Source: Flavobacteriales bacterium
GTDB taxonomy: Bacteria; Bacteroidota; Bacteroidia; Flavobacteriales_F; PHOS-HE28
Assembly: GCA_016702645.1 (NCBI GenBank)
Contig: JADJDP010000009.1
Location: 70,384-134,383 of the forward strand
Length of the DNA: 64,000 bases
Direction of reading: 5' to 3'
Each line of letters begins with the position of its first letter. Position 1 is the stretch's first letter. The notes under the pieces were generated by a model. The model searched no databases and was not told the DNA's origin. It worked only from the letters and a program-made list of their open reading frames with translations. The translations under genes and the position numbers were made by a program. This document shows positions 33,862-43,125 of this stretch, piece by piece.

Positions 33862-34062
33862 ATGGGTACGCGCCGCCATAAACAGGACCGACCGGATCGC
33901 AGGTCGCCGCGCGCACTGTTGGAACAGTTGCTCATCAAGCCCGCTGCGCGAAAAGGTCGCAAGCCCGACACGGTAGCGTTCCAGTGGTTGGATGGTGCTG
34001 GTGAATTGCACTACGAGGTACTGAGCCCCGCCCAGAGCTGGCCATACCTGACGGAGCGTTGA
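33862..34062 (+). CDS. Small basic hypothetical protein
   Basis: 66 residues, starting MGTRRHKQDRPDRRSPRALL, ending AGELHYEVLSPAQSWPYLTER. Basic N-terminus, mixed C-terminus, no known motif. A TACCTTGG element lies 4 bp before the ATG and a strong hairpin follows, which supports a real gene. Confidence 0.45.
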   Translation: MGTRRHKQDRPDRRSPRALLEQLLIKPAARKGRKPDTVAFQWLDGAGELHYEVLSPAQSWPYLTER

Positions 34063-34093
34063 GCCTTCGGCTGCCCTTGGTTGATCGTTCAAC

Positions 34094-34130
34094 GCACGAA
34101 CGCCACTACCAGAGGTAGCGGCGTTCGTGC
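34094..34130. terminator. 17-bp stem hairpin between convergent genes
   Basis: Arms 34094-34110 and 34114-34130 pair over 17 positions with one mismatch and a 3-base loop. It lies between two convergent genes and probably ends both transcripts. Confidence 0.6.
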
Positions 34131-34151
34131 TGTCGGCGGGTCGTTGCCGAA

Positions 34152-34633
34152 CTAGTTGCCCTGCTGCTCCTTCATCTTGGAGACGAAGTGTGTAACGCCG
34201 TTGTTCAACGCGCTCATGCAACGCTTGAAGATCTTCTTGAAATCCTCCGCTTCCGGAATGAAGGTCTCGATGCCCACCCAGATGTTGTCCTTAACGAGAT
34301 AGCTCTTGGTCACCTTGGCCTTGGCGTTGGAGTAGTCCACCGCAACAAGGCATTGCACGCGTTCGTCCTCGCTCTCGATGGGCCAGATGTTGGCCAGCAC
34401 CACACGGAAGTAGGTGGGGTCATCTTCCACCACATTGATGAAATAGGTCCGGCCCTCGGCCTTGAACTGCACGTCGCCATCGCTATCGATCTCGGGGCGG
34501 TAGCCTTCCTCCGTGAGGAAGTCGACGTACATCTTTTGCATGGCGGCCTTTTCCTTGCTCGTTTCTTGGGCGGCAGCGAGGAGGGGACGCAGAACAGGAA
34601 GAGGATGCCCAGTGGGCGCAACAAGGAACGCAT
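34152..34633 (-). CDS. Small secreted protein, frameshifted after the signal peptide
   Basis: The ATG at 34633 opens a signal peptide (MRSLLRPLGILFLFCVP) that runs out of frame. Adding one base in the GGGG run at 34583-34586 (C run on the coding strand) restores VPLLAAAQETSKEKAAMQ and joins the long downstream frame: MYVDFLTEEGYRPEID, TYFINVVEDDPTYFRVVLAN, and a helical C-terminus ending KMKEQQGN. Restored length 160. The compact alpha/beta pattern suggests a small periplasmic domain of the type-III-secretion-chaperone-like kind, but I do not recognise the family. Confidence 0.6.
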
Positions 34634-34712
34634 GGTGTTGGGTTTGGTTGGGGCGTGCAAAGTAGTGGGTGTAATTGGAACGCGGTGCGTTAGGCAAGAC
34701 GTATGCCGCTAA

Positions 34713-35255
34713 CTAGTGTGTGTAGTAGAACACGATGCTCGCTCTGGCCAAGGTCAGGCTGTTCAGTGTGTAGCCCACCACCGCCGGGGTTGCCGTGGCG
34801 TCCAACCCGGTCTTTTCGGATCTGAGCGCATGCACGGTAACAACATACTGGTGCGGCCCATGGCCAGGCGGCGGACAAGGCCCTCCGTAGCCTGGCACGC
34901 CATAGTCCGTCCGGCTTTGCACCGTCCCCGCAGGCAGGCCTGTTCTCCCCGGAGTACCAGCACCGCTAGGTAATTCCTTCGTGTCGGCGGGGAGGTCGAA
35001 GGCGAGCCAGTGCCACCAGCCGCTGCCGGTGGGAGCATCCTTATCGTACATCGTAACGGCGAAGCTTTTGGTGCCCTCCGGTGCATTGCTCCACGCGAGT
35101 TGCGGGCTGATGTTCTCACCCGTGCACCCGAAACCGTTGAACACCTGGCGCAATGTGGCTTGTCCGCCCACGTCGGCGCTGGTTAGGGTGAAGGTCTTCT
35201 GTTGTGCCTGTGCAGTGCCGACCAATAAAAGCGAGGAGAGCAAAAGGGTGCGCAT
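34713..35255 (-). CDS. Periplasmic YbhB/YbcL-type PEBP family protein
   Basis: 180 residues. Signal peptide (LLLSSLLLVGTAQA), then a phosphatidylethanolamine-binding-protein fold: GFGCTGENISPQLAWSNAP, MYDKDAPTGSGWWHWL (the DPDAP-type ligand loop) and GHGPHQYVVTVHAL (second ligand loop). Bacterial members bind small anionic ligands; physiological role unclear. Mature part full length. The ATG at 35255 gives the signal peptide; the frame upstream is not protein-like. Confidence 0.9.
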   Translation of the reverse strand: MRTLLLSSLLLVGTAQAQQKTFTLTSADVGGQATLRQVFNGFGCTGENISPQLAWSNAPEGTKSFAVTMYDKDAPTGSGWWHWLAFDLPADTKELPSGAGTPGRTGLPAGTVQSRTDYGVPGYGGPCPPPGHGPHQYVVTVHALRSEKTGLDATATPAVVGYTLNSLTLARASIVFYYTH

Positions 35256-35375
35256 GGCACCAAGGTAGGTCGTCACACAGGCAACGCATTCACCCGTACC
35301 CGCGTCGAAACACCGGACAAGAAGGTTGGCGATGCGTTTGCAAACCCCGACCTTCATCCCCCCAAACAACGACCC

Positions 35376-35771
35376 ATGAACAAGATGATCCTTGCGGCCT
35401 TCGCCGTTTTCGCCGTCGGTACCACCAAGGCCCAGAGCACCGTTGCACCCGCAGCGCAAGCCACCGAGCAAAAGGGAGGCATGAAAGAGGAGACACGAGC
35501 AACGAGCGGCCAATTGAAAGAGGTCTACAGCACGGTTTCGCAGCAGTACGCCTTGCTGAGCAAGGAGATCGGCCCCGATGCCACCAAAGCAACAGCCGAG
35601 CAAGCGGCACAATTGAACGCACTGAAGATGTCCCTCGCGGAACTTGAGAGCATGCTCACCGCCGTGAACACCGCTACCGAAGCGAACTGGCCGGAAGTGA
35701 AGGTGAAGGCCGAAGCGGCGCGCACGTCTGCCCTGAAGATGTTGGCTGCGCGCAAGGAAGCGGCCAAGTAG
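35376..35771 (+). CDS. Small secreted helical protein, unknown function
   Basis: 131 residues. Signal peptide (MILAAFAVFAVGTTKA, before QSTVAP). The mature part is Ala/Glu/Lys-rich and predicted helical (QYALLSKEIGPDATKATAEQ and LAELESMLTAVNTA), ending in a Lys/Ala-rich tail. It may form a coiled coil. No family recognised. Start at 35376 fits the signal peptide. Confidence 0.6.
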   Translation: MNKMILAAFAVFAVGTTKAQSTVAPAAQATEQKGGMKEETRATSGQLKEVYSTVSQQYALLSKEIGPDATKATAEQAAQLNALKMSLAELESMLTAVNTATEANWPEVKVKAEAARTSALKMLAARKEAAK

Positions 35772-35867
35772 GGGTTGCGCATCGTCGAGGTTCGCGTGCC
35801 CCCGAGGACCTCGGACACCGGGCGTCTTTGGTAGTGATATCGCAGGCGCCCGCGCCGTTTCCGGCGG

Positions 35868-36287
35868 TCAGCGATAGCGGGCGAGGTACTTGTCCTCCAG
35901 CGCGCGCATCGCCTCTTTCTTCGCCTTGTTCTTGTCGCTATGGCCCAGCAGGTGCAGCAGGCCGTGCACCATTACGCGGCGCAGTTCATGCTGGGCGCTC
36001 ACGCCGTAGGACCTCGCGTTCTCTCGTATGCGATCGTGGCTCATGAGCACATCCCCGCTCACCCCGGTCCCGGTTTGTCCATCGAAGGTTATCACGTCGG
36101 TGTAGTCGTCGTGTTGGAGGTATCGGCGGTTGAACTCCAGCAGCGTATCATCGCTTAGTAGCACGAAGACGATCTCGTTCACGGAGTGCCCATGGTCACG
36201 CGCAACGGAAGAGAGCCAGCGGCGAAGCTTGGACCGGTCGCGGAACACGTTCGGCACGCCTTGCGCCTTGAACGTGATGGTGGCCAT
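35868..36287 (-). CDS. ybeY: rRNA maturation RNase YbeY
   Basis: 139 residues, full length. The zinc-binding signature HGxLHLxGH is exact (HGLLHLLGHSD), with LSDDTLLEFNRRYL and TDVITF upstream. It matures 16S rRNA 3' ends and takes part in ribosome quality control. It follows the RsbW-like ATPase gene by 5 bp in the same orientation. Confidence 0.95.
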   Translation of the reverse strand: MATITFKAQGVPNVFRDRSKLRRWLSSVARDHGHSVNEIVFVLLSDDTLLEFNRRYLQHDDYTDVITFDGQTGTGVSGDVLMSHDRIRENARSYGVSAQHELRRVMVHGLLHLLGHSDKNKAKKEAMRALEDKYLARYR

Positions 36288-36292
36288 GGTGC

Positions 36293-36730
36293 TTATTCCT
36301 TCACCGCTTCGCGGTCGAAGGAAAGAGCGACGGTGGCGCCATTGTCACTGAACTCCACTTGCTCTGCGAGCGCGCGCATGAGGAAGACGCCACGTCCGTG
36401 GGGCTTCTCCAAGTTCTGCGGATCCGTGGGGTCGGGGAGGTGCTCGAAGTCGAAACCAGGACCCTGGTCCTTCACCATGAACACGATACGGTCCGGGCGT
36501 ACTTCATAGCCCAGTGTCACGGTTTTCGAAGGGTCGAGCCCATTGCCGTGGTGGATGGCATTGTTCACCGCTTCGGTGAGCGCGATGAGGATGTTGCCGT
36601 AACGGCTCTCGTGCACGTTGTACTTGCCACAAGCATCGTCAATGAGCTTCTCGGCGATGGAGATGTTCTCCGCCTTCGCGGGGAACTCGATGCGCTCGGT
36701 GAAGGCCAGTTCTTCGGTGATCACGGTCAT
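36293..36730 (-). CDS. RsbW/SpoIIAB-type ATP-binding protein (anti-sigma regulatory kinase-like)
   Basis: 145 residues forming an HATPase_c_2 domain: N box ALTEAVNNAIHHGN, G1 box VKDQGPGFDFEHLP, and HGRGVFLMRALAEQV. Proteins of this type phosphorylate STAS partners or bind sigma factors in partner-switching. A SpoIIE-type phosphatase that could oppose it is at 3.2-5.0 kb. It lies between the DUF4175 gene and ybeY with spacings of 4-5 bp, so it is probably one operon. The ATG at 36730 is used; an upstream ATG at 36748 would overlap the DUF4175 gene. Confidence 0.88.
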   Translation of the reverse strand: MTVITEELAFTERIEFPAKAENISIAEKLIDDACGKYNVHESRYGNILIALTEAVNNAIHHGNGLDPSKTVTLGYEVRPDRIVFMVKDQGPGFDFEHLPDPTDPQNLEKPHGRGVFLMRALAEQVEFSDNGATVALSFDREAVKE

Positions 36731-36734
36731 GGCG

Positions 36735-39700
36735 TCAGGGTCGGTCAAAAGTACCGAAATACGTGTTCACCCGATCGCGGTAGTACGGCTTGAGCCCTGG
36801 GGGCACTGTGCGTAACAGTTCCGCCTCGCGCGCCTTGCGTCGTTGCTGGTCGAAGAAGCGTGCAGGGTCGGGCGGAGGCTGCTCCTGGCCCTCATTGCTT
36901 GTGCGCTTTTGGTCCAACTCGCGTTCGCGTTCGGCCTTCTCGTGCTCCAATAGACGCGTCATGATCTCCTGCTGGCGGCGCATCGTTTCGGGCGTGATGT
37001 TCTTGTTCACGATGTCGCGCTCCTGTTTCTCCATCTCCTCCGCCAGCTTGTTGATGCCGTTGCCAGCACCACTACCATCCTTGTTCAGTTCCTGCGCAAG
37101 GCGTTGCATCTCCTTGCGGATGGCCGCCTGCTGTGCGGCCAGTTGTGCCATCTGCTGGCTCATGCCGGGCAGGCCCATGCTACCGGGGTTCTGCTGACCC
37201 GGCTTTTCTCCCTTCTTCTTGCCCTCTTGCTGTCCCTTGCGCATTTCCTCCAACTGCTTCTGCAACGCTTCCTGCTGGGCTTTCATCTTGGACATGCTCG
37301 GCTTCTTGCCTTGCCCGCTACCCGAACCACCTGGTTTTTTGCAACTGCCACTGCCGGGTTTGCTCTGCGCGTTCATCTGCTGCATCATTTGCTGCAACGC
37401 TTCGTCCAATAGGAGCGCAAGGTTGTTCAAGGAGGTCATGGCGTGCTGTTGTTTGTCGGCCGCCATCGGTTTCATGCGTTCGTTGGCTCGCGCCTCGCCC
37501 ATCATCTGGGTGGCTTCGTCCATGTTGTCGTTCACGGCGTTCATTTCGCGGTTCACGATGCTCTCCAGTTGTGGCACGCGCTTGCTCAACGCGAAGAGCG
37601 AATCCTCGATCACCTTGGCGTCGTCGCGCAGTTTGCGCTGTGTGCGACCGTGCTCCACCCAGCGCGGGTCACGCACGCTCGTTTCGCCGAGGTCGCCCAT
37701 CAAGGCTTCCTCGTCGAAGCTCAACTGCACGATGTTCTCCAGCAGTTGCCGCAACGCGTCCATGTCCTCCTCCTGCTGCTCTTCCGCATTGCTCTGCATG
37801 GCGCTCTGCATCTGGAAGGCGAGCTGCTCCATCTTCTCGGCAGCGCTCTTCTGTGCGCCTCCGGCTTTCTGGTTCTGCTTCTTCTCCAGTTGTTCGCTGC
37901 TCTGCTTTTGCTCGTCCTGGATCTCCTGTTCCTGCTGATCCGTTTCCGGTAGCTCCATCGGCTCTTCCAACTCCTCGTTCTTCTTCTCCAACTCGTCCAT
38001 CTCCTTGCGCAGCTCCTCGAACTCCTTGTTCAATTCCTCCTGCTTCTTCGCCAGTTCTTCGGAAGAAGTCTCGCCTTTCTTGCTCTCCTCGCTGAGTTCC
38101 TCCTGGCGCTTTGCCAGTTCTTCCAACTGCTTGGCGATGTCCTCGGTCTTCTGCTCCACCTCCATGCGCTTGAACATTTCCAACGCGCGGTCCAGTTCCT
38201 TCTCCACATCCTCCTGCCCCAGCTTCATCTCTTTCAACTGTTCCTCCAGTTGCTGCTTGTCCACCTGCTCCATCATCTTCTCCAACTGACGGTAGAGCTC
38301 CTTCATCTCTTCGCTCAACACGTTCTCGAAAAGCTCCTGCACCTGCTGCTGCTTTTCCAGCAAGCGTTCGTCCTCCGGACTGAACTCGCGCTTCTCCTGC
38401 TGGCTCTGGCGTAACTGTTCGCTGTTGTGTTCGATGCGCTCTTCCAACTCGCGCTGGCGCTGGAGCAGGTTCTCCATGTTCTGCTTGTCCTGCCAGCCCA
38501 TCTCCTTCTTCTCCATCAACTCGCGACGCATCTTCTCCAGGTCGCGTTGCAGGTCCTGCGCTTCGCGAATGCTCTCCCGTAGTTCGCCCTTGATGGCCTC
38601 GCTTTCCAATTCCTGCTTCTCCGAAAGCTCCTTCACGGTGGGAGCTGCGAACACTTGTGGTGTGCTTCGCGCGCTTTTGCTTCCGTTCACCCCATCGTTG
38701 TCCCACACCTCGAACCAATGCTCGATGCGATCGCCGGGCACGATGGTGAAGCCATACAAGTCCCAGCTATGGAAGAACTGCTGACGCGTGTTGCGCGGAT
38801 CGATCGAAAGTTCGCGCACGCCGCTGCGCATGTCGGCGGGCACGCTATCACCGCCCTCGATGAAGCGGTAATGGAAGAGCAGGCGCTTGAAGCCATGATC
38901 ATCACCGATCTCCCCGCTGTAGAAGAGCCGTTTGATCGCGTTGCTATCGGTCTTCATTTCCACCCCGATGGTTGGATGCAGGTCGGGCACCACTTCCACC
39001 CGGTGCCGCATGGCATCCTCGGCGACGCGCTCGCCATTGCTCGGGTTCAATTGGTAGGTGCGGCTTTGCAGCAGGCGGCGCACGAAACGGAACGACGAAA
39101 GCCCTTCGTTGCTCGTGAGCGGAGCCGATGACATTGTGGTGTCGTCGAAAGCGAGCCCCATGCGATCGGCGCTGCGGGCGTTCACATCCCAAGTGATCCG
39201 TGTGCCTGCGGGAATGGTGAGATCACCGGTGTTCCTGCGTATTTCCTTGGGCAGACCGAGGTAGCCGGGATATTCCAGCGTTACGGCGAAGTCCAGCAGC
39301 AATGGATGCGGAACGGTGGCGAGCGTGTAGGTCTCCGAGCGGAATCCTTCGGCAGCGAGTTGGAACTCGACGGCCTCGCGCACATTGCGGAACCGGTGCA
39401 CGAAGCGCACACTGTTCTGTTTCACCAACGGGATGCGTTGTCCGGCGATCTCCAGGTCCACCTGCTGCGGAATGGCGTCGCCCTCCAACTCGACAAGCAG
39501 TTCGAAATCCTGCTCCTCGGGCACCTGGAGGGTGTCGTTCAACACGACGAAACGGAAGGGGGCTTCCGGCAGGAACTCTTTGCCGTGTTGGATCAGACGT
39601 TCTGCTGGGCCGGTGATGAGGCTTGGTGCCGCAAAGAGCAAGATGACCAATACAGCAAGTGGTGGCAGTGCGTAGCGCAGGTACTTGGTGTTGCGTCGAA

Positions 39701-40151
39701 GATCGATCGCGTTGACGAAGGGAACAGGACCCAGTTCGCGACTGCGCTGGGCAATTGCGGCGTCGATAAGGTCGCGCCCTTGTGCCTGGGCGGACGCCAT
39801 GTCCCGCAGCTGCAAGGTGTTCAAGAGCTTATCGCGTACTTCCGTGAAATGCGTGCCTACAATGCGCGCGGCTTCTTCGTGCGAGATCACCGCCCCCAAA
39901 CGGAACAGCTTCACGAGTGGCCAGGCAATGAAGCGCCCGATTATCACGGCCATGGTCGTAACGGCTCCCCAGAACAGCGCGGTGCGCGCACCCGTGCCAA
40001 AGTGCCCAAGGTTCTCCAGCAGCGCGGCCAGGAGAAAAACACCCACCAACAAGCCCGAACTGTACAGAGCGCCGCGGATCAGCCGGTCCTTGTAGAACTT
40101 GCGGATGAAGGCGTCGAGCTTCGCGATCAAGTGCTCGTAGTCGCTGTGCAT
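36735..40151 (-). CDS. Large DUF4175 membrane protein with long coiled coil
   Basis: 1138 residues. Two or three N-terminal transmembrane helices (about 30-50 YSSGLLVGVFLLAALLE, 60-78, and 160-178 LPPLAVLVILLFAAPSL), an extracytoplasmic beta-rich region (about 200-490: FRFVVLNDTLQVPEEQDF, VTLEYPGYLGLP), then roughly 600 residues of Glu/Gln/Lys-rich coiled coil with many LEKxxEEL heptads. Low-complexity Gly/Ser/Lys segments occur near 955-1010. This is the DUF4175 family of Bacteroidota; function unknown, probably structural in the envelope. It leads an operon with the RsbW-like gene and ybeY. Frame intact over its whole length. Confidence 0.9.
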   Translation of the reverse strand: MHSDYEHLIAKLDAFIRKFYKDRLIRGALYSSGLLVGVFLLAALLENLGHFGTGARTALFWGAVTTMAVIIGRFIAWPLVKLFRLGAVISHEEAARIVGTHFTEVRDKLLNTLQLRDMASAQAQGRDLIDAAIAQRSRELGPVPFVNAIDLRRNTKYLRYALPPLAVLVILLFAAPSLITGPAERLIQHGKEFLPEAPFRFVVLNDTLQVPEEQDFELLVELEGDAIPQQVDLEIAGQRIPLVKQNSVRFVHRFRNVREAVEFQLAAEGFRSETYTLATVPHPLLLDFAVTLEYPGYLGLPKEIRRNTGDLTIPAGTRITWDVNARSADRMGLAFDDTTMSSAPLTSNEGLSSFRFVRRLLQSRTYQLNPSNGERVAEDAMRHRVEVVPDLHPTIGVEMKTDSNAIKRLFYSGEIGDDHGFKRLLFHYRFIEGGDSVPADMRSGVRELSIDPRNTRQQFFHSWDLYGFTIVPGDRIEHWFEVWDNDGVNGSKSARSTPQVFAAPTVKELSEKQELESEAIKGELRESIREAQDLQRDLEKMRRELMEKKEMGWQDKQNMENLLQRQRELEERIEHNSEQLRQSQQEKREFSPEDERLLEKQQQVQELFENVLSEEMKELYRQLEKMMEQVDKQQLEEQLKEMKLGQEDVEKELDRALEMFKRMEVEQKTEDIAKQLEELAKRQEELSEESKKGETSSEELAKKQEELNKEFEELRKEMDELEKKNEELEEPMELPETDQQEQEIQDEQKQSSEQLEKKQNQKAGGAQKSAAEKMEQLAFQMQSAMQSNAEEQQEEDMDALRQLLENIVQLSFDEEALMGDLGETSVRDPRWVEHGRTQRKLRDDAKVIEDSLFALSKRVPQLESIVNREMNAVNDNMDEATQMMGEARANERMKPMAADKQQHAMTSLNNLALLLDEALQQMMQQMNAQSKPGSGSCKKPGGSGSGQGKKPSMSKMKAQQEALQKQLEEMRKGQQEGKKKGEKPGQQNPGSMGLPGMSQQMAQLAAQQAAIRKEMQRLAQELNKDGSGAGNGINKLAEEMEKQERDIVNKNITPETMRRQQEIMTRLLEHEKAERERELDQKRTSNEGQEQPPPDPARFFDQQRRKAREAELLRTVPPGLKPYYRDRVNTYFGTFDRP

Positions 40152-40268
40152 GTTTTGGCTATGGTGCGAACGCGGAGGTAAGGGCCTTGTTGCGGAACAA
40201 AACTACGGCAGGCGAGAGGCCTCGCGGGGCCCGTACACGCTAGCGGGGTGCTTGGTTCGACGAACGGC

Positions 40269-42041
40269 TCAGCGAACGATGAACCGCGCCACGCGTACGA
40301 GCGCACCATCCGTCACTCTTAGCATGTAAGCGCCAGAGGGGACGTCAATGGATACGACTTCGCGTAACGTGCCCTGAGCAGCGACCGATCGTTGCCGATG
40401 AACCACGCGGCCGGTCATGTCCAGCAGATCCAGGGAAACGTTCGTCGTGGACAGCCCTTCGGCGACCACCGTGAAGTTGCCGTCGTTCGGAACGGGGAAC
40501 ACCCCGAGGCGCGAACCATCATCGGCCACTTCCTCCAACCCAGAGGTGTCATGGAGATACTCGTCCGTGATGGTGCAGCCGTTGCCAGCATCCACCGTGA
40601 CCGCATACAGACCGTCGCCTTGGAAGAAGATGAATGCCTCGTTGCCGGCAATGGGTAGGCCATTGAGCGTCCAGGAGTATGTGATGTACCCACTGGGCAC
40701 GAAGAGCACGTTACCGTTCTGGACGAGCTCGAACACAGGGCAAACCACGATGGTATTGCTCGTGTCAACACACCCGAAGCCATTGGTGCCTACCACCTGC
40801 CATAGGCCCGGCCCGGTTGGCTGATAACACGAGTCGTTCGCATCGGCGACCACCGCCCCGTCAAGCAGCCACACGTAGCTCGTGAGTTCCTCATCTTGCA
40901 CGCACAACTCCCCGGTGAGCTCGTCTTCCACGAGCACCACATCAGGCACGGCGTAGACCGTAACGGTATCGCTGTCCGTGTACACCTGCTGGGGTTCGTT
41001 GCTGATCTGCAAGCTTCCCGTGGTGCCACCGGCCACGTTGATGAAGTAGGTGCCTTCGCCGTTCGCGGGAATGTTGTAGGTGCCCAGCAGGTCGTTCTGG
41101 CTAACGACATCCTCATCATAGAATGCGATGGAATAAGGCGGGTTGTCCAAGAGGATACCGAGACCGGTCCAGCTAGCCGTATTGGAGTCGTCCACCGTGC
41201 TTGACGTGAAGGTTCCTCCACCGCCGTTGGTGAGGACGAAGTAAGGGTCCGGGCTTCCCGTGCAGCCCACGAATGGCACATCGGGTTCCTCCACATCGCC
41301 GCACCAGTTGGTGTTCGTTCCCGTCACCGCGACCGCGTTCAGCACGTACCCGCCGATGGTCGTTTCCAATGTGATCACATGATCACCGGGCGTGTCATAG
41401 GTCTGGTCAGGAGGAGTTGCGCTCGTGCTGGTATTGCCGTTGCCGAAGTTCCATGCATAACTCGTCGGAGAAGGGCTTCCATCGATCAACGCTTGGAAGG
41501 AGCTGGTGACACTTCCACAGCCCGAAGTGGGCGAATAGGAGAAGCTCGTGTTGGCACCCGAGCCGGGTAGTACGTTGACCACGGTGGTGAACTCCTGTGG
41601 TACGTCCAGTTCGAAGCCGCTCGCGTTCACATGCGCGAGCACCGTGATCAGCACCGGATAGGTTCCTTGTCCGAGTGGCGTGCCACAGATGCGCCCGCAA
41701 CCGTATTCGTTCACCGGGGGGTAGTAAACGCCGCTGGGCTCACTGGGGGTGAAGTTCAATCCGAAGGGTAGACCGGAAACTCCGGTGATCGTCAGTTGCA
41801 AGAGGTCCACCGTGAAGCCGGAACCGGGATCCGTGAAGGACACTGGCATCCAGAAGGTGATGTCGGCCTCATAGTATACACCGGACGTCGCATCGGGCGG
41901 GTTGGCCGGACACAGGGTTGGGAACGGAGGGTCGACCGTACAATTCATGTCGGCCACGCAACCCTCGCATTGCGCACGAGCGCTCAACGAAGCGACGGAG
42001 AAAAGGAGGAGAAGAAGGGCGAAGGGTAGTGTTCGTGCCAT
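40269..42041 (-). CDS. T9SS cargo: Cys-rich domain, PKD, C2-like domain, sorting domain (paralog A)
   Basis: 590 residues. Signal peptide (ALLLLLFSVASLSARA), a Cys-containing N-terminal domain (CEGCVADMNCTVDPPFP, CGRICGTPLGQG), a PKD repeat (about 165-245: YAWNFGNGNTST), and a segment near 265-350 that looks like a calcium-binding C2 domain: GSPDPYFVLTNGG, then AFYDEDVVSQNDLLGTYNIP. Ig-like segments follow, and the last ~80 residues are a T9SS type A sorting domain (FPVPNDGNFTVV, DMTGRVVHRQ, GAYMLRVTDG). Paralog B lies at 43.1-44.7 kb with the same order of domains, so this is a tandem duplication split by a glycosyltransferase gene. Role probably adhesion. Confidence 0.85.
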   Translation of the reverse strand: MARTLPFALLLLLFSVASLSARAQCEGCVADMNCTVDPPFPTLCPANPPDATSGVYYEADITFWMPVSFTDPGSGFTVDLLQLTITGVSGLPFGLNFTPSEPSGVYYPPVNEYGCGRICGTPLGQGTYPVLITVLAHVNASGFELDVPQEFTTVVNVLPGSGANTSFSYSPTSGCGSVTSSFQALIDGSPSPTSYAWNFGNGNTSTSATPPDQTYDTPGDHVITLETTIGGYVLNAVAVTGTNTNWCGDVEEPDVPFVGCTGSPDPYFVLTNGGGGTFTSSTVDDSNTASWTGLGILLDNPPYSIAFYDEDVVSQNDLLGTYNIPANGEGTYFINVAGGTTGSLQISNEPQQVYTDSDTVTVYAVPDVVLVEDELTGELCVQDEELTSYVWLLDGAVVADANDSCYQPTGPGLWQVVGTNGFGCVDTSNTIVVCPVFELVQNGNVLFVPSGYITYSWTLNGLPIAGNEAFIFFQGDGLYAVTVDAGNGCTITDEYLHDTSGLEEVADDGSRLGVFPVPNDGNFTVVAEGLSTTNVSLDLLDMTGRVVHRQRSVAAQGTLREVVSIDVPSGAYMLRVTDGALVRVARFIVR

Positions 42042-42085
42042 GCGAGGGATGATCAACGGGCAAGGTAGGAGGAAGCATCACAGAC

Positions 42086-43090
42086 TCATCCACCCAACAG
42101 TTGGCGCAGGCGCACCTTGAACAAGTACAGTAGACGTCCGCCGGGCCAGCCGCCGCTCAGGCGCAGGTGAAGAAGCGCGGTCGCCGGGCGTTTGCCGGCG
42201 AGCAGGTAGAACCAGCGTTGCCAGTCCTGTTGCAATCGCGTCTCGAACCATTGGGGATGGAAGAGTCTTCTTTTTTGGTTGAACGGTTTCAGCTTTTCCA
42301 CCCAGGCATGCAATGCACGCAACCGGGTAGTGTCGGGCAAGTCGCGAAAGCACTGCTCCAACAAGAGGTGCGACGCAACTTCCTCGTCGGTTGCGGGGAT
42401 GTCATAGAAGTGGAACACCTCCCGGAAGATCGCGTGGCGCACGCTGAAGTGATCATGGCCATGGCGGAAGTTCTGCTCACCCAAACGATAACTGGTCAGC
42501 GGCTCGGGGATGGTGGCCATACGAGCGTGCTGCGCAATGGACAGCAGGAAGAGATAGTCCATTCCCGGCGCACGCCACTCGGCTTTACAGCGCAAGTGGT
42601 TCGCTTCGAGGAGGGGTCGTCGGATCATTGCCGAGCCATAGAGCAGAGGATCCTGGAAGAGCAACACGCCGCGCGCCTCGTCGTCCGTGGTGGGCCACTC
42701 CACCACACGGTCACGTGCGCCGAAGACACGCGCATAGCTGCCACAGATATCGATCTCCGGGTGCGCGTCCATGAAAGCGACCTGTTTCGCCAGCCGCTGC
42801 GGATCTGCGACATCGTCCGCATCCAGTACGGCCACATAATCGCCACGCGCAGCGTCGTAGCCACGGTTGGCGGCAGCCGCTCGGCCGGTGTTCACATCAC
42901 TGACAAGTATCCGAATGCGCGGGTCGGAGAAGCGGCGCACTCGTTCGAGCCCATCGTCGGTGCTTGCGTCGTCCACCACCAGGAGCTCGAAGTCGGCGAA
43001 CGTGTTATCGAGGATGCTCTCAATGGCTTCCTCAACGAAAGGCCCCTTGTTGTACAAGGTGGTAAGCACCGTAACGCGCGGAGCGACCAT
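42086..43090 (-). CDS. Family 2 glycosyltransferase
   Basis: 334 residues. GT-A fold start PRVTVLTTLYNKGPFVEEAI, nucleotide-sugar site VVDDASTDDG, and the metal-binding DxD segment AVLDADDVADP. The C-terminal 100 residues are helical and basic. It transfers a sugar from a nucleotide donor to a lipid, glycan or protein; acceptor unknown. It is sandwiched between two paralogous T9SS cargo genes in the same orientation, so a role in modifying surface material is possible, but that is only positional evidence. Confidence 0.9.
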   Translation of the reverse strand: MVAPRVTVLTTLYNKGPFVEEAIESILDNTFADFELLVVDDASTDDGLERVRRFSDPRIRILVSDVNTGRAAAANRGYDAARGDYVAVLDADDVADPQRLAKQVAFMDAHPEIDICGSYARVFGARDRVVEWPTTDDEARGVLLFQDPLLYGSAMIRRPLLEANHLRCKAEWRAPGMDYLFLLSIAQHARMATIPEPLTSYRLGEQNFRHGHDHFSVRHAIFREVFHFYDIPATDEEVASHLLLEQCFRDLPDTTRLRALHAWVEKLKPFNQKRRLFHPQWFETRLQQDWQRWFYLLAGKRPATALLHLRLSGGWPGGRLLYLFKVRLRQLLGG

Positions 43091-43125
43091 GGCTTTTGCT
43101 CGGGAGAGGGGCGCGCGGGCGTCTG

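Noticed and set aside
40213..40226. Short inverted repeat GCGAG/CTCGC as a terminator
   Set aside because: Only 5 bp of stem and no T tract.
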